This document shows positions 18,701 to 30,870 of a stretch of 64,000 bases of DNA, in pieces; positions within the stretch are counted from its first letter, which is position 1; the number at the start of each line of letters is the position of its first letter. The stretch comes from Actinokineospora bangkokensis (GTDB taxonomy: Bacteria; Actinomycetota; Actinomycetes; Mycobacteriales; Pseudonocardiaceae): contig NZ_MKQR01000009.1 of assembly GCF_001940455.1 (NCBI RefSeq), positions 406,111 through 470,110 on the forward strand, in the 5' to 3' direction. Under the pieces are notes generated by a model, which was given only the letters and a program-made list of their open reading frames with translations, was not told the DNA's origin and made no database searches. The translations under genes and the position numbers were made by a program.

Positions 18701-21700
18701 TTCGACCTGGGTGGCGACAGCATCATGTCCATCCAGCTCGTCAGCCGCGCCCGCCGCGCCGGGTTCGTCCTGACCCCCAAGGACATCTTCACCCTGCGCA
18801 CCGTCGAGGCGCTGGCCGCCGCCGCCCGCCCGGTGGCCGAGGCCGTGCGCACCGACCCGGACGCCGGCACCGGCGTCGTGCCGCTCACCCCGATCGTGCA
18901 CTGGCTGCGCGAGCACGGCGGCCCGGTCGACTCCTTCCACCAGTCGACCCTGCTGCGCGTGCCCGCGGGCCTGGACCCCGTGCACCTGGGCACCGCGCTG
19001 ACCGCGCTGCTCGACCACCACGACGCGCTGCGCCTGCGGCTGACCCGCGCGGGCGGTGTGGTGTGGGGCCTGGAGGTCCCCCCGCGCGGCTCGGCCACCG
19101 CGAACGTGTCCATCGTGGACGCCCGCGCCGCCGACCTGGCCGAGCTGGTCGCCACCACCGCCCGCGCCAAGGCCGCCGAGCTGTCCCCCGAGCGCGGCGA
19201 CCTCGTGCGCGCGGTGTGGTTCGACCGCGGTGCCGAGCCCGGCCGCCTGCTCGTCCTCGTGCACCACCTCGCCGTCGACGGCGTGTCCTGGCGGGTGCTG
19301 CTGCCCGACCTCGCCGCCGCCTACGCCGCGGCCGCCGCGGGCCGCAGGCCCGAGCTGGACCCGGTCGGCACCCCGCTGCGCGCGTGGGCCGAGCACCTGG
19401 CCGCCGCCGCCCAGGACCCCGCCACGCTGGCCGAGATCCCGTACTGGACGGGGGTCGTGCGCGCCGACGAGCCGCTGACCCCCGCCCCGGTGCGCGACCG
19501 CGACACCGTGGCCACCGTCCGCGACCTGCGCGTCGAGCTGCCCACCGCGGTCACCGAGGCGCTGCTGACCGACGTGCCCGCCGCCTTCCGCGCGGGCGTG
19601 CAGGACGTGCTGCTCACCGCCCTGGCCGTCGCCGTCGCCGACTGGCGCGCCCGCCGCGGGCACACCAGCACCGCGGCGCTGCTCGACCTGGAGGGCCACG
19701 GCAGGCACGAGGTCGACGGCACCGACCTGTCCCGCACCGTCGGCTGGTTCACCGCCCTGCACCCCGTGCGCCTGGACCTCGACGGCCTCGACACCGCCGA
19801 CGCCCTCGCGGGCGGCGACGCCGCGGGGGCCGCGCTGAAGTCCGTCAAGGAGCAGCTGCGGGCCGTCCCCGGCCACGGCACCGGCCACGGCCTGCTGCGC
19901 CACCTCAACCCGCAGACCGCCGCCCTGCTGGCCGCGGGCGAGTCGCCCCGGCTCGGCTTCAACTACCTGGGCCGGTTCAGCGCCACCGACGCCGACTGGG
20001 CCCAGGCCCCCGAGGCCGCGGGCCTCGGCGGCGGCATCGACCCGGCGACCCCGCTGCCGCACGCGCTGGAGCTGACCGCCGTCACCGAGGACCTGGCCGA
20101 CGGCCCGCACCTGACCGCCACCTTCGCCTGGGCCGGGCACCTGCTGGCCGAGGACGACGTGCGCGAGCTGGCCGGGGCGTGGACCCGCGCGCTGACCGCG
20201 CTCGTCGAGCACACCGCCCGGCCGGGCGCGGGCGGGGCCACCCCCTCGGACTTCCCGCTCGCCCGGCTCACCCAGGCCGAGCTGGACGCCGTGCTGCCGA
20301 CCGTGCCCGCGGGCGCGGACCTGCTGCCGCTGTCGTCGTTGCAGGCGGGCCTGCTCTTCCACTCCCTCTACGACCAGGGCGCCGACGTCTACACCGTGCA
20401 GCTCGCGGTGGACCTCGTCGGCCCGGTCGACGCCACCGCCCTGCGCCGCGCCGCCGACGCCCTGCTGGCCCGCAACCCCGGGCTGCGCCTGGGCTTCCGC
20501 CACGACGGCCTGGCCACACCGGTCGCCTTCGCCCCCGCCGCGGTCACCGCGCCCTGGCGCGAGGTCGACCTGACCGGCGCCGACGACGCCACCGTCGACG
20601 GGCTGCTGGCCGAGGACCGGGCCGCCGGGTTCGACCTGGGCGCCCCGCCGCTGGTCCGGTTCACCCTGGTGCGCCTGGCCCCCGAGCGGCACCGCTTCGT
20701 GCTCACCAACCACCACGTGCTCTTCGACGGCTGGTCCATGCCGCTGCTGGCGGGCGAGCTGTTCGCCCTCTACGCCGGGCAGACCCCGGCCGCGGCACCG
20801 CCGCCGCAGGACTACCTGCGCTGGTTGGCCGCCCAGGACCGCGACGCCGCCCGCCGCGCGTGGGCCGACGTGCTCGCCGGGGTCGAGGAGCCCACGCTGA
20901 TCGCGCCGGGCGCCGCGGGCACCGCGCCGGGCGCGCCGCAGCGGCTGGTGCTGCGCACCCCGCTCGCCCCGCTGACCGCGTTCGCCCGCGGCCGCGGCCT
21001 GACCCTCAACACCGTCGTCCAGGGCGCCTGGGGCCTGCTGCTGTCCGGGCTCACCGGCCGCGCCGACGTCGTCTTCGGCGCCACCACCTCCGGCCGCCCG
21101 GCCGAGCTGCCCGGCGTCGAGGCCATGATCGGGCTGTTCATCAACACCCTGCCGGTGCGCGTCGCGCTGCGCCCGGACGAGCCGGTCGCCGCCCTGCTGG
21201 GCAGGCTCCAGGAGCAGCAGGCGTCCCTGCTGGCCCACCAGTACCTCGGCCTCACCGAGGTGCGCGAGGTCGCGGGCACCACCGAGCTGTTCGACACGCT
21301 CACCGTGTTCGAGAACTACCCGCTCGACCCGGCGGCCGTGCGGCTGCCCGGCGGGCTGCGCGCCGAGGCCGCCCGGGTCGACGACAGCACCCACTACCCG
21401 CTGACGCTGATCGCCCTGCCCGACGGCGAGCACCTGACCCTCACCCTCGACCACCGCGCCGACGTGGTCGACGCCGAGGCCGCGCAGGCCGTCGGCGCCC
21501 GCCTGCTCGCCCTGCTGGCCCTGCTCACCGACGCCCCCGACACCCCCGTCGGCCGCGTCGACGTGCTCACCCCCGCCGAGCGGGAGCGGCTGCTGGCCGC
21601 CTCCCGGGGCGCCGAGCGCGACACCCCCGCCGACACGGTCCACCAGCGCTTCGCCGCCCAAGTCGCCCGCACCCCGGACGCGGTCGCCCTGCACACCGCG

Positions 21701-24700
21701 GGCACCCGGATCACCTACGCCGAGCTGGACGCGCGGGCCAACCGGCTCGCGCACCGGCTGATCGGCCTGGGCGTGCGGCCGCAGGACACCGTGGCGCTGT
21801 ACCAGCAGCGGTCGGTCGACCTGGTCGTCGCCACCCTCGCGACGCTCAAGGCGGGCGCCGCCTACGTCCCGCTCGACGCCCGCAGCCCCCGCGCCCGGCT
21901 CACCGCCGTCCTGGAGACCACCGGCGCCGCCGCCCTGCTCACCGACCGGGCGCTGCGCGACGACCTGCCGGAGAACTCCTGCCGGGTGCTCGTCGTCGAC
22001 GACGACCTGGCGCTGGCCGCCCAGCCCGCCACCGACCCCGGTGCCGCCTGCCACCCGGACGCGCTGGCCTACGCCATGTTCACCTCCGGCTCCACCGGCG
22101 TGCCCAAGGGCGTCGCGGTCACCCACCGCGACGTGCTCGCCCTGGCCACCGACAGCGCCTGGGACGGGCCCAACCAGCAGCGGGTGCTGCTGCACTCCCC
22201 GCACGCCTTCGACGCCTCCACCTACGAGCTGTGGACGCCGCTGCTGTCCGGCCGCGAGGTCGTGGTGGCCCCGGCGGGCGAGCTGGACCTCGCGGAGCTG
22301 GCGGAGGTCATCCGGACCGGCGGGGTGACCGGGCTCTGGCTCACCGCGGGCCTGTTCCGGCTGCTGGCCGAGGAGGACCCCGGCTGCTTCGCCGGGGTGC
22401 GCGAGGTGTGGTCGGGCGGCGACGTCGTGCCCGCCGCCCTGGTGCGCAAGGTGCTCACCGCCAACCCCGGCCTGGTCTTCGGCGACGGCTACGGCCCCAC
22501 CGAGACCACCACCTTCGCCACCTACCACCGCGTCGACGACCCGGAGCGGGTCGGGCAGACCGTGCCCATCGGCAGGCCGCTGGACGGCATGCGCGCCCTG
22601 GTGCTCGACGACCGGCTGCGGCTGGTGCCGCACGGCGTCGCGGGCGAGCTGTACATCGGCGGCCTCGGCGTCTCCCGCGGCTACCTGGGCCGCCCCGGCC
22701 TGACCGCCCACCGGTTCGTCGCCGACCCGCACGGCGGCGCCGGGCAGCGGCTCTACCGCACCGGCGACGTCGTGCGCTGGACCGGCGCGGCGGACCGGCC
22801 GGTGCTGGAGTTCGTCGGCCGCGCCGACGAGCAGGTCAAGATCCGCGGCTTCCGCATCGAGCTGGGCGAGGTCGAGGCCGCCATCGCCGAGGTCGAGGGC
22901 GTGGCGCAGGTCGCGGTCATCGTCCGCGAGGACCGCCCCGGCGACAAGCGGCTGGTCGCCTACGTCGTCGGCACCGCCACCACGGGGGCGCTGCGCGAGC
23001 ACGCCGCCGCCGCGCTGCCGGAGTACATGGTCCCCGCCGCGTGGGTCGAGCTGGGCACCCTGCCGCTGACCGCCAACGGCAAGCTGGACCGGCGCGCCCT
23101 GCCCGTGCCGGACCTGACCAGGGACAAGGCGTCGCGGGCGCCGCGCAGCCCGCGCGAGGAGCTGCTCTGCGGCCTGTTCGCCGACGTGCTGGGCGTGCCC
23201 GCGGTCGGCATCGACGACGGGTTCTTCGCCCTGGGCGGGCACTCGCTGCTGGCCACCCGCCTGGTCAGCCGCATCCGCACCGCCCTGGGCATCGAGGTGC
23301 CGGTGCGGGCGCTGTTCGAGGCGCCCACCGTCGCCGGGCTGGTCGGCGTGCTCGACGAGTCGGCCCGCGTCCGGGTGCCGCTGGTGCCCGCCGAGCGCGG
23401 GGAGCTGGTGCCCGCGTCCTTCGGCCAGCGCCGCCTGTGGTTCCTCGACCGGCTGGAGGGCGCCGAGTCGCCCTACAAGATCCCGATCGGCCTGCGCCTG
23501 CGCGGCACCCTGGACGTGCCCGCGCTCACCGCCGCCCTGCGCGACGTGGTGGGCAGGCACGAGGTGCTGCGCACCGCCTACCCCGAGGTCGGCGGCGAAC
23601 CGGTGCAGCTGGTGCTCGACGTCGACGCCGCCGCCCCGCCGGTGCTGGTCCGCGAGCTGCCCGAGGCCGAGCTGCGCGCCGCGGTGCTCGACGAGGTCGC
23701 CAGGGGCTTCGACCTGGCCACCGAGGGCCCGCTGCACGTGACCGCCTACCGGGTCGACGAGCAGGAGTGGTTCCTGCTCATCGTCCTGCACCACATCGCC
23801 GGTGACGGCTGGTCGATGGCCCCGCTGGCCCGCGACCTGTCCACCGCCTACACCGCCCGGCTGGCCGGTGCGGGTCCGGAGTGGACGGACCTGCCGGTGC
23901 AGTACGCCGACTACGCGATCTGGCAGCGCGCGGTCATGGGCTCCGAGGACGACCCCGGTTCGCAGATCGCCCAGCAGGCCGCCTACTGGCGCGACACCCT
24001 CGCCGGGCTGCCCGACGAGCTGGAGCTGCCCGCCGACCGGCCCCGGCCCGCCGCGCCGACCTACGCGGGCGGCACCCTCCTGTTCGACCTCGACGCCGAG
24101 CTGCACGCCAAGCTCGGCGCCTTGGTCGCCGACGGGCAGGCCAGCCTGTTCATGGTGCTGCAAGCCGCCGTGTCGGCGCTGCTGACCCGGCTGGGCGCGG
24201 GCACCGACATCCCGCTGGGCTCCCCGATCGCGGGCCGCACCGATGAAGCGCTCGACGAGCTGGTCGGGTTCTTCGTCAACACCCTGGTGCTGCGCACCGA
24301 CACGTCCGGCGACCCCACCTTCCGCGAGCTGCTCGGCCGGGTGCGGGAGACGGTGCTCGGCGCCTACGCCCACCAGGACCTGCCGTTCGAGCGGCTGGTG
24401 GAGATCCTGAACCCGCCGCGCTCGATGGGCCGCAACCCGCTGTTCCAGACCCTGCTGGTGCTCCAGAACAACCGCACCGGCGACCTGGCGCTGCCCGGCC
24501 TGGCCGTCGAGGTCGAGCCGACCGGGGCGCACGCCGCCCAGTTCGACCTGTCGTTCGACTTCACCGAGCGCACCGCCGACGGCCGCCCCGCCGGGCTCGC
24601 GGGCCGCTTCGACTACAGCAGCGAGCTGTTCGACGCCGCCACCGCCCAGGCCGTGCTGGACCGGCTCACCCGGCTGCTGCGCGCCGTCGCGGACGACCCG

Positions 24701-27700
24701 GACGTGCGCGTCAGCGCCGTCCCGCTGCTCGGGGAGCAGGAGCGCGCCCGGCTGCTGACGGAGTTCACCGACACCGCCGCCCCGCTCGACATCGCGGGCA
24801 GCAAGGGCATCGTGGAGCGGGTCCGCGCGCTGGCGGTGTCCACACCGGACGCCACCGCGCTCGTCGACGACGCGGGGACCTGCTCCTACGCCGAACTGGC
24901 CGCCCGGGCGGGCGCGCTGGCCGCCGAGCTGTCCGACGCCCGCACCGGCGACATCGCCGCCGTGCTGTCCGACCGCTGCGCCCTGGTGCCCACCGCGTTC
25001 CTCGGCGTGCTCTGGGCCGGTGCCGCCTACACCCCGCTCGACCCGAAGGCCCCCGCCGCGCGCTCCGCGGGCCTGCTGCGCGACAGCGGTGCCCGCTGGC
25101 TGCTGGCCGCCCCGGCCCGCGCCGAGCAGGCCGCCGCGCTGGCCGCCGAGGCGGGCACCGGCGTCCGGGTCGTCGTGCTCGACGAGGACCTGCTCGGGCG
25201 GCGCGGCCCGCTGCCCGAGGTGCGCGGGGAGGACGACGACCTCGCCTACGTCATCTTCACCTCCGGGTCCACCGGCAAGCCCAAGGGCGCCATGGTCCAC
25301 CGGCTCGGCATGGTGAACCACCTGCTGTGCAAGGTGGAGGACCTGGAGCTGGCCCCGGGTGGCGCGCTGGTGCAGAACGCGCCGCTGTCGTTCGACATCT
25401 CGGTGTGGCAGATGCTCGCCGCGCTCGCCGCGGGCGGCACCACCCGGGTCGTCGGCGACGAGACCGCGCAGGACCCCGACGCGCTGTTCGCCCTGACCCG
25501 CGACGAGCACATCGGCGTCCTGGAGGTCGTGCCCTCGCTGCTGCGCACCGCCCTGGACGCCTGGGACGCCGGTGCCGAGGTGCCCGCCCTGGACCGCCTG
25601 CGGTACCTGGTGGTCACCGGCGAGACGCTGCCCGCCCCGGTGTGCGCCCGCTGGTTCGAGCGCTTCCCCGGCATCCCGCTGGTCAACGCCTACGGGCCCA
25701 CCGAGTGCTCCGACGACGTCACCCACGCGGTGCTGGCGTCGATGGCCGACATCCCCGGCACCCGGGTGCCCATCGGCCGCTCCATCCGCAACACCCGCCT
25801 CTACGTGCTCGACGAGCTGCTCAACCCGGTGCCCCTCGGGGTCGTCGGGGAGCTGTGCGTCGGCGGCGTCGGGGTGGGCCTGGGCTACCTGGGCGACCCG
25901 GAGAAGACCGCCAGGGCCTTCGTCGACGACCCGTTCGAGCCCGGCGCCCGCCTCTACCGCACCGGCGACCGCGTCCGCCACCTGCCCGACGGGCGCATCG
26001 AGTTCCTGGGCCGGGTCGACCACCAGGTGAAGATCCGCGGCCAGCGCATCGAGCTGGGCGAGGTCGAGGCCGCGCTGCGCGGCCTGCCCGGGGTCTCCGA
26101 CGCGGTCACCGCCGTGCACGCCGACCCCGCCGGGCAGAACCGCCTCGTCGGGTACGTGCTCGGCCTCGACGACGCCCGCGGCCTGCGCGACGCGCTCGGC
26201 GCCGTGCTGCCCGAGGCGATGGTGCCCTCGGTCGTGCTGGCGCTGGCGGAGTTCCCGCTCACCCGCAACGGCAAGGTCGACCGCAAGGCGCTGCCCGCAC
26301 CCGACTTCGGCGCGGTGGCCACCGGCCGCGCGGCCCGCACCCCCGCCGAGCACGTGCTGTGCGCGGTGTTCGCGGAGGTCCTGGGCGTGGCCGCGGTGGG
26401 CGCCACGGACGACTTCTTCGACCTGGGCGGCCACTCCCTGCTGGCCACCCGCCTGGTCAACCGCGTCCGCGCGGTGCTGGGCGTGGAGCTGCCGGTGCGG
26501 GTGCTGTTCGAGTCGCCCACCCCGGCCGCGGTCGCGGAGCGGCTCACCGGGGCCGGTGGCGCCCGCGCCGCGCTGACCGCCCAGCCGCGGCCCGAGCGGG
26601 TCCCGCTGTCGTTCACCCAGCGCAGGCTGTGGTTCCTCAACCAGCTGGAGCCGGGGTCGGCCGCCTACAACGTGCCGCTGGCGCTGCGCCTCGACGGCGC
26701 GCTGGACGTGGCCGCGCTGCGCGCCGCGCTGGCCGACGTGGTGGGCAGGCACGAGAGCCTGCGCACCCGCTTCCCCGAGGTCGACGGCGAACCCCACCAG
26801 CTCGTCGTGCCCGCCGCCGAGGCCGCGCCCGCGCTGCCGGTGACCGCGCTGCCCGCCGCCGAGGTGGGCGCCGCCGTCGCCGCGGCCGCCCGCCGCGGCT
26901 TCGACCTGGGCACCGACCTGCCGCTGCGCGCCGACCTGCTCGCCGTCGGCGCCGAGGAGCACGTGCTGGTGCTGGTGGTCCACCACATCGCCAGCGACGG
27001 CGGCTCGGCGGGCCCGCTGGCCCGCGACCTGGCCGCCGCCTACACCGCCCGCGCCGAGGGCCGCGCCCCGGCCTGGTCGCCGCTGCCGGTGCAGTACGCG
27101 GACTTCGCGCTGTGGCAGCGGCGGGTGCTCGGCTCCGACACCGACCCGGGCAGCCCGCTGTCCGCGCAGCTCGCGCACTGGCGCACCGCCCTGGCCGGGC
27201 TGCCCGAGGGCATCGAGCTGCCCACCGACCGCCCGCGCCAGGCCACCTCCGAGTTCGCCTCCGGCTCGGTCGAGCTGGCGCTGCCCGCCGAGCTGCACGC
27301 CCGGCTCGACGGCGTGGCCAGGGCGCACTCGGTGAGCCTGTTCATGGTCGTGCAGGCGGCGCTGTCGGCCCTGCTGACCCGGTTGGGCGCGGGCACCGAC
27401 ATCCCGCTGGGCTCCCCGGTCGCGGGCCGCACCGATGAAGCGCTCGACGACCTCGTCGGGTTCTTCGTCAACACCCTGGTGCTGCGCGCGGACACCTCCG
27501 GCGACCCCACCTTCGCCGAGCTGCTGGACCGGGTCCGCGAGACCGACCTGGCCGCCTTCGCCCACCAGGACCTGCCGTTCGAGCGGCTGGTGGAAGAGCT
27601 GAACCCGCCGCGCTCGATGAGCAGGCACCCGCTGTTCCAGGTGGTGCTGTCCTTCCAGGGCCACACCCCGGTCGCCGCCGAGCTGCCCGGCCTGCGGATC

Positions 27701-30490
27701 ACCGGCCTGCCGGTGTCCTCGGGCGGGGCGAAGTTCGACCTCACCGTCCACCTGGCCGAGCACCGCGCGGCCGACGGCGCCGCCGCGGGCGTGGCGGGCC
27801 GGGTCGAGTTCCGCCGCGACCTGTTCGACGCGGGCTCCGCCCAGGCCATCGGTGACCGGCTGGTGCGCTTCCTCGCCGCAGTCGCCGACGACCCCGGCCT
27901 GCGCGTCGGCGCCGTCGACCTGCTCGACGCCGCCGAGCGGGAGAAGGTCGTGGTCACCTGGAACGACACCGCCACCACCGACCCGGTGCTGCCCGCCCCC
28001 GCGCTGTTCGAGGCCCAGGTGGACCGCACCCCGGGTGCCACGGCCGTCGTCGACGGGGACGTGGAGTTGACCTACGCCGAGCTCGACGCCCGGGCCAACG
28101 GCCTGGCCGCCCACCTCGTCGGGCTCGGCGTCGGCCCGGAGCGGTTCGTCGCGGTGGCCCTGCCCCGCTCGGCCGCGCTGCTCACCGCGCAGCTGGCCGT
28201 GCTCAAGGCGGGCGGGGCCTACGTCCCGGTCGACCCGGACTACCCGGCCGAGCGGATCGCGTTCATGCTCGACGACGCCGACCCGACCCTGGTGATCACC
28301 GGCACGGGCGTCGAGCTGCCCGCCACGCCCGCGCCCCGGCTGCTGCTCGACCGGCTCGACGTGGCGCCCAGCACCGAGCGCAGGCAGCCGCCCGCGCTGC
28401 GCACCCCCGCCTACGTCATCTTCACCTCCGGCTCCACCGGGCGGCCCAAGGGCGTCGTCGTCGAGCACTACTCCTTCGCCGACTACCTCCAGTTCGCCGC
28501 CGCCTCCTACGACGGGGTGGGCGGGCTGGCCCTGCTGCACTCGCCCATCTCGTTCGACCTCACCGTCACCGCCACCTACGTCCCGCTGGTCACCGGCGGC
28601 ACGGTGCAGGTCGCCTCGTTCGAGGAGGCCGACGACGCCACCGTCGCCCGGCTGCGGCAGCGGCCCGCGACCTTCGTCAAGGCCACCCCGAGCCACCTGC
28701 CGCTGCTCTCGGCGCTGCCGCCGGAGTACTCGCCCACGACCGAGCTGCTGCTCGGCGGCGAGCTGCTGCTGGGCGAGCTGGTCGACCAGTGGCGCGAGGA
28801 CCACCCCGGCGCGGCCGTGCTCAACATGTACGGCCCCACCGAGACCACGGTGAACTGCAGCCAGTTCCGCGTGGCGCCCGGCACGGCGATCGGCCCCGGC
28901 CCGCTGCCCATCGGCGGCCCGCTGGACAACACGCTGTTCTACGTCCTCGACGACCAGCTGCGGCTGGTGCCCCCCGGCGCCCCCGGCGAGCTGTACGTGG
29001 CGGGCAACTGCCTGGCCCGCGGCTACCTCAACCGGCCGGGGATGACCAGCGCGAAGTTCGTGCCCGACCCGTTCGCCGCCGACGGCTCCCGGATGTACCG
29101 CACCGGCGACGTCGTGCGGTGGAACGCCGACGGCACGCTGAGCTTCCTGCGCCGCGTCGACGACCAGGTCAAGCTGCGCGGGTTCCGCGTGGAGCTGGGC
29201 GAGGTCGAGGCCGTGCTGGCCGGGCACCCGGCGGTGGCCCGCGCCACCGCCGTCGTCCGCGAGGACCGGCCCGGCGACCAGCGGCTGGTGGCCTACGCCG
29301 TGCTCGACGCCCCGGCCGAACCGGGCGAGCTGCGCGCCCACGTCGCCGCCGGGCTGCCCGAGTACATGGTGCCCAGCGCGGTGGTGGTGCTCGACGCGCT
29401 GCCGCTGACCCCCAACGGCAAGGTCGACCGCGCGGCGCTGCCCGCCCCCGACCTCGCCGCGGGCACCGGGCGCGGGCCGCGCGACCAGCGCGAGCGGCTG
29501 ATGACCGAGCTGTTCGCCGAGGTCCTGGCCGTGCCGTCGGTGTCGATCGACGACGGGTTCTTCGACCTGGGCGGGCACTCGCTGCTGGCCACCAGGCTGA
29601 TCAGCCGGGTGCGCGCGGTGTTCGGCGTCGCCCTCGGGGTGCGCACGCTGTTCGAGGCGCCCACCCCCGCCGAGCTGGCCGCCCGCCTCGACGGCGGCGA
29701 CGAGCGCGCCGGTGCCTTCGACACGCTGCTGCCGCTGCGCGGCCGGGGTGGCCGGGCCCCGCTGTTCTGCCTGCCGCCCGCCAGCGGGTTCGGCTGGTCC
29801 TACGCCGGGCTGATGCGCCACCTGGACCCCGACGTGCCGATCTACGCGCTGCAATCGGCGGGCCTGGCCGAGGACGTGCCGCTGCCGACGACGGTGGCCG
29901 AGACCGCCGAGCGGTACCTGGCCGACATCCGCGCGGTCGCCCCGCACGGGCCCTACCGGCTGCTCGGCTGGTCCTACGGCGGTGTGGTGGCCCACGAGGT
30001 CGCCGCGCGGCTGGAGGCCGCGGGGGAGCGGGTGGAGCTGCTGGCGCTGCTCGACTCCTTCCCCAAGACCGACGCCGAGCGCGCCGGGGACCGGGTGGTC
30101 GACCAGCGCGAGCTGTACGAGGCCATGCTCGACCTCGCCGGGTACGACCGCTCCGGCCTGGCCGACCCGCTCGACGAGACCGCCGTGGTGGCCCTGCTGC
30201 GCGAGCAGGGCGGCGTGCTCGGCGACCTCGACGAGCGCGGCCTGACCGCCCTGCACCGGGTGTTCGCCAACAACACCGCGCTCGCCCGCGACTTCACCCC
30301 CGGCACCGTCACCGCCGACGCGCTGCTGTTCGTCGCCGCCCGCGACGCCGTGCCCGGCGCCGTCGACCGGTGGACCCCGCACCTGCGCGGTGGTCTGTCC
30401 ACAGTGGATGTCGACGCCACGCACAACGACCTGACCCAGCCCGAGCCGCTGGCCGCCATCGGCGCGGTGCTGGCCCGGCTGCTCGCCTGA
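15725..30490 (+). CDS. NRPS, modules 3-6: C-A-PCP-E / C-A(Val)-PCP / C-A(basic)-PCP / C-A(Asp-like)-PCP-TE
   Basis: A 4921-aa synthetase from GTG 15725 (AGGAGA 6 bases upstream). C3 about 20-460 (HH 156), A3 about 465-960, PCP Ser999, E about 1055-1500 (HH 1180). C4 HH 1663, A4 about 1970-2470, PCP Ser2507. C5 HH 2689, A5 about 3035-3535, PCP Ser3571. C6 HH 3753, A6 about 4090-4585, PCP Ser4619. Thioesterase about 4645-4921 with GWSYGG (Ser4750) and probable His4900. C3 and C4 follow epimerases and have D-L type openings ([13 protein letters not shown]); C5 and C6 are L-L type. Hand-read specificity strings: A3 DALAVGAVA (unassigned, hydrophobic); A4 DAYWWGGTF (valine); A5 DIWEVTADD (acidic pocket, so a cationic residue such as Dap); A6 DLTKLGMVN (Asn/Asp family, fitting 3-methyl-Asp). 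A3 has an extra Ser in its A10 motif (NGSKVDR). The TE should hydrolyse or cyclise the hexapeptide. Confidence 0.95.
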   Translation: MPHNAQDPAVRAQAKAPSKVADVLPLSPLQEGLLFHALFDEAAQDVYTVRFAFDLAGPLDAAALRAAAETLLERHAVLRTGFRQKKTGETVQVVARRAELPWRELDLAAEPDPAAAAERAAEADRTTRFDLTAPPLIRFTLLRLGADRHRLLVCHHHILLDGWSMPVLVRELFAAYAGAELPRVTPYRDHLAWLAGRDRDADAKAWGRVLDGLTEPTLVAPADPGRAPAEPARLEAVLDEATTTALAATARAYGLTVNTAVQGAWALVLAAHTGRQDVVFGSVVSGRPADLPGVESMVGLFINTVPVRVPLDPADTLAEALSTLRKQQTEVLGHQHGRLADIQAATGLGELFDTLAVYENYPLDPEALKLPGTGLALTGVDVRDATHYPLVLVALPGDALRLRLDHRADLVDATTARALLDRVLRALTTIATTPEALVGSVDLLSAHERDLVLRRWNDTAAQIPRLTFPELFDAAATRDRGATALVHGATELSYAEVDARANRLARLLVERGVRPEERVALVLPRSPELVIAALAVTKAGGAYLPVDPDYPADRIRFTLTDAEPVLVITAAGVDCPGTGAAHLLVDEPTDAYPADPVTDADRSAPLLPEHPAYVIYTSGSTGVPKGVVVSHAGVAAFAQSCVERFAADAGSRVLQFSSPSFDAFVLELCTAFGAGAALVVPDRGPLAGEVLAEVLAEQRVTHALIPPAALASVPPTALPHFRSLVVGGDATSAELVETWSPGRRMVNAYGPTEATVAATTSAPLAPGRVPPIGTPLHNTRVHALDAQLRPVPPGQVGELYIAGGGLARGYLARPGLTASRFVADPFGAAGERMYRTGDLVSWTPEGELVFHGRADDQVKVRGFRIELGELESALRAHPGVEQAVVVVREDRPGVRMLVGYVVAAEGATCDSDTLRAHVGTTLPDYMVPVAVVPLAAFPVTANGSKVDRAALPAPDLGRAGATRAPATEVERLLSELFAEVLGVAGVGAQDNFFDLGGDSIMSIQLVSRARRAGFVLTPKDIFTLRTVEALAAAARPVAEAVRTDPDAGTGVVPLTPIVHWLREHGGPVDSFHQSTLLRVPAGLDPVHLGTALTALLDHHDALRLRLTRAGGVVWGLEVPPRGSATANVSIVDARAADLAELVATTARAKAAELSPERGDLVRAVWFDRGAEPGRLLVLVHHLAVDGVSWRVLLPDLAAAYAAAAAGRRPELDPVGTPLRAWAEHLAAAAQDPATLAEIPYWTGVVRADEPLTPAPVRDRDTVATVRDLRVELPTAVTEALLTDVPAAFRAGVQDVLLTALAVAVADWRARRGHTSTAALLDLEGHGRHEVDGTDLSRTVGWFTALHPVRLDLDGLDTADALAGGDAAGAALKSVKEQLRAVPGHGTGHGLLRHLNPQTAALLAAGESPRLGFNYLGRFSATDADWAQAPEAAGLGGGIDPATPLPHALELTAVTEDLADGPHLTATFAWAGHLLAEDDVRELAGAWTRALTALVEHTARPGAGGATPSDFPLARLTQAELDAVLPTVPAGADLLPLSSLQAGLLFHSLYDQGADVYTVQLAVDLVGPVDATALRRAADALLARNPGLRLGFRHDGLATPVAFAPAAVTAPWREVDLTGADDATVDGLLAEDRAAGFDLGAPPLVRFTLVRLAPERHRFVLTNHHVLFDGWSMPLLAGELFALYAGQTPAAAPPPQDYLRWLAAQDRDAARRAWADVLAGVEEPTLIAPGAAGTAPGAPQRLVLRTPLAPLTAFARGRGLTLNTVVQGAWGLLLSGLTGRADVVFGATTSGRPAELPGVEAMIGLFINTLPVRVALRPDEPVAALLGRLQEQQASLLAHQYLGLTEVREVAGTTELFDTLTVFENYPLDPAAVRLPGGLRAEAARVDDSTHYPLTLIALPDGEHLTLTLDHRADVVDAEAAQAVGARLLALLALLTDAPDTPVGRVDVLTPAERERLLAASRGAERDTPADTVHQRFAAQVARTPDAVALHTAGTRITYAELDARANRLAHRLIGLGVRPQDTVALYQQRSVDLVVATLATLKAGAAYVPLDARSPRARLTAVLETTGAAALLTDRALRDDLPENSCRVLVVDDDLALAAQPATDPGAACHPDALAYAMFTSGSTGVPKGVAVTHRDVLALATDSAWDGPNQQRVLLHSPHAFDASTYELWTPLLSGREVVVAPAGELDLAELAEVIRTGGVTGLWLTAGLFRLLAEEDPGCFAGVREVWSGGDVVPAALVRKVLTANPGLVFGDGYGPTETTTFATYHRVDDPERVGQTVPIGRPLDGMRALVLDDRLRLVPHGVAGELYIGGLGVSRGYLGRPGLTAHRFVADPHGGAGQRLYRTGDVVRWTGAADRPVLEFVGRADEQVKIRGFRIELGEVEAAIAEVEGVAQVAVIVREDRPGDKRLVAYVVGTATTGALREHAAAALPEYMVPAAWVELGTLPLTANGKLDRRALPVPDLTRDKASRAPRSPREELLCGLFADVLGVPAVGIDDGFFALGGHSLLATRLVSRIRTALGIEVPVRALFEAPTVAGLVGVLDESARVRVPLVPAERGELVPASFGQRRLWFLDRLEGAESPYKIPIGLRLRGTLDVPALTAALRDVVGRHEVLRTAYPEVGGEPVQLVLDVDAAAPPVLVRELPEAELRAAVLDEVARGFDLATEGPLHVTAYRVDEQEWFLLIVLHHIAGDGWSMAPLARDLSTAYTARLAGAGPEWTDLPVQYADYAIWQRAVMGSEDDPGSQIAQQAAYWRDTLAGLPDELELPADRPRPAAPTYAGGTLLFDLDAELHAKLGALVADGQASLFMVLQAAVSALLTRLGAGTDIPLGSPIAGRTDEALDELVGFFVNTLVLRTDTSGDPTFRELLGRVRETVLGAYAHQDLPFERLVEILNPPRSMGRNPLFQTLLVLQNNRTGDLALPGLAVEVEPTGAHAAQFDLSFDFTERTADGRPAGLAGRFDYSSELFDAATAQAVLDRLTRLLRAVADDPDVRVSAVPLLGEQERARLLTEFTDTAAPLDIAGSKGIVERVRALAVSTPDATALVDDAGTCSYAELAARAGALAAELSDARTGDIAAVLSDRCALVPTAFLGVLWAGAAYTPLDPKAPAARSAGLLRDSGARWLLAAPARAEQAAALAAEAGTGVRVVVLDEDLLGRRGPLPEVRGEDDDLAYVIFTSGSTGKPKGAMVHRLGMVNHLLCKVEDLELAPGGALVQNAPLSFDISVWQMLAALAAGGTTRVVGDETAQDPDALFALTRDEHIGVLEVVPSLLRTALDAWDAGAEVPALDRLRYLVVTGETLPAPVCARWFERFPGIPLVNAYGPTECSDDVTHAVLASMADIPGTRVPIGRSIRNTRLYVLDELLNPVPLGVVGELCVGGVGVGLGYLGDPEKTARAFVDDPFEPGARLYRTGDRVRHLPDGRIEFLGRVDHQVKIRGQRIELGEVEAALRGLPGVSDAVTAVHADPAGQNRLVGYVLGLDDARGLRDALGAVLPEAMVPSVVLALAEFPLTRNGKVDRKALPAPDFGAVATGRAARTPAEHVLCAVFAEVLGVAAVGATDDFFDLGGHSLLATRLVNRVRAVLGVELPVRVLFESPTPAAVAERLTGAGGARAALTAQPRPERVPLSFTQRRLWFLNQLEPGSAAYNVPLALRLDGALDVAALRAALADVVGRHESLRTRFPEVDGEPHQLVVPAAEAAPALPVTALPAAEVGAAVAAAARRGFDLGTDLPLRADLLAVGAEEHVLVLVVHHIASDGGSAGPLARDLAAAYTARAEGRAPAWSPLPVQYADFALWQRRVLGSDTDPGSPLSAQLAHWRTALAGLPEGIELPTDRPRQATSEFASGSVELALPAELHARLDGVARAHSVSLFMVVQAALSALLTRLGAGTDIPLGSPVAGRTDEALDDLVGFFVNTLVLRADTSGDPTFAELLDRVRETDLAAFAHQDLPFERLVEELNPPRSMSRHPLFQVVLSFQGHTPVAAELPGLRITGLPVSSGGAKFDLTVHLAEHRAADGAAAGVAGRVEFRRDLFDAGSAQAIGDRLVRFLAAVADDPGLRVGAVDLLDAAEREKVVVTWNDTATTDPVLPAPALFEAQVDRTPGATAVVDGDVELTYAELDARANGLAAHLVGLGVGPERFVAVALPRSAALLTAQLAVLKAGGAYVPVDPDYPAERIAFMLDDADPTLVITGTGVELPATPAPRLLLDRLDVAPSTERRQPPALRTPAYVIFTSGSTGRPKGVVVEHYSFADYLQFAAASYDGVGGLALLHSPISFDLTVTATYVPLVTGGTVQVASFEEADDATVARLRQRPATFVKATPSHLPLLSALPPEYSPTTELLLGGELLLGELVDQWREDHPGAAVLNMYGPTETTVNCSQFRVAPGTAIGPGPLPIGGPLDNTLFYVLDDQLRLVPPGAPGELYVAGNCLARGYLNRPGMTSAKFVPDPFAADGSRMYRTGDVVRWNADGTLSFLRRVDDQVKLRGFRVELGEVEAVLAGHPAVARATAVVREDRPGDQRLVAYAVLDAPAEPGELRAHVAAGLPEYMVPSAVVVLDALPLTPNGKVDRAALPAPDLAAGTGRGPRDQRERLMTELFAEVLAVPSVSIDDGFFDLGGHSLLATRLISRVRAVFGVALGVRTLFEAPTPAELAARLDGGDERAGAFDTLLPLRGRGGRAPLFCLPPASGFGWSYAGLMRHLDPDVPIYALQSAGLAEDVPLPTTVAETAERYLADIRAVAPHGPYRLLGWSYGGVVAHEVAARLEAAGERVELLALLDSFPKTDAERAGDRVVDQRELYEAMLDLAGYDRSGLADPLDETAVVALLREQGGVLGDLDERGLTALHRVFANNTALARDFTPGTVTADALLFVAARDAVPGAVDRWTPHLRGGLSTVDVDATHNDLTQPEPLAAIGAVLARLLA
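24181..24297 (+). repeat. Near-identical segment shared by C5 and C6 (copy 1)
   Basis: These 117 bases in condensation domain 5 match 27373-27489 in condensation domain 6 with four differences, two of them adjacent to each other in protein terms. Both encode [16 protein letters not shown] and what follows. A second matching stretch starts at 24371. This is evidence of duplication or gene conversion between modules 5 and 6. Confidence 0.8.
27373..27489 (+). repeat. Near-identical segment shared by C5 and C6 (copy 2)
   Basis: Partner of 24181-24297 at a constant offset of 3192 bases. The same offset holds for the second matching block (24371 and 27563, [11 protein letters not shown]), so no net insertion separates the two blocks. 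Confidence 0.8.
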
Positions 30491-30514
30491 CCCATTCCGA
30501 GAGGGAGACCCACC

Positions 30515-30727
30515 ATGAGCACCAACCCGTTCGACAACACCGACGGCCGGTTCCTCGTCCTGGTCAACACCGAGAACCAGCACTCGCTGTGGCCGGTGTT
30601 CGCCGAGGTGCCCGACGGCTGGTCCGTCGCGCTCACCGAGTCCAGCCACACCGACGCGCTGGCCTTCGTCGAGCGCAACTGGACCGACATGCGCCCGGCG
30701 AGCCTCGTCGCGGCCATGGACCGCTGA
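30515..30727 (+). CDS. MbtH-like protein
   Basis: A 70-aa protein with the family signature: NPFDNTDGRFLVLVNTENQH, SLWPVFAEVPDGW and the closing NWTDMRPASL. MbtH proteins bind the adenylation domains of NRPSs and are needed for their folding and activity. A GAGGGAGA ribosome site lies 6 bases before ATG, and the gene starts 24 bp after the NRPS stop, so it is co-transcribed. It probably serves several of the six A domains. Confidence 0.97.
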   Translation: MSTNPFDNTDGRFLVLVNTENQHSLWPVFAEVPDGWSVALTESSHTDALAFVERNWTDMRPASLVAAMDR

Positions 30728-30870
30728 GCGCGGTTGCAGGAAGTGGAAGAAGCGTTGGGACCCCCGCCGCGCCGCACTAGCGTTGGCGGCGCGATGGGGG
30801 AGACCCGGCCAGGCCCGGGGGAACAGGGCGCAGCGGCGCCGATCCCCGCGACGAACACGAGGTGACCGAG
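30728..30870 (+). promoter_or_regulatory. Probable promoter region of the polyene PKS operon
   Basis: A 143-bp gap after the MbtH gene. Bases 30735-30759 match the 25-bp element of the NRPS promoter (16 of 25 identical to the copy at 6418-6442, including TGCAG at the start and CGTTG near the end in the same spacing). This suggests an independent promoter under the same regulator. A hand search shows no convincing -10 hexamer. Confidence 0.45.

Noticed and set aside
15572..30649. A continuous open frame of about 5,025 codons on the minus strand, opposite the second NRPS
   Set aside because: It is an artefact of GC-rich codon bias. Its composition is Gly/Gln/Arg/Val-rich low complexity, it has no domains, and it mirrors the NRPS codon pattern exactly.
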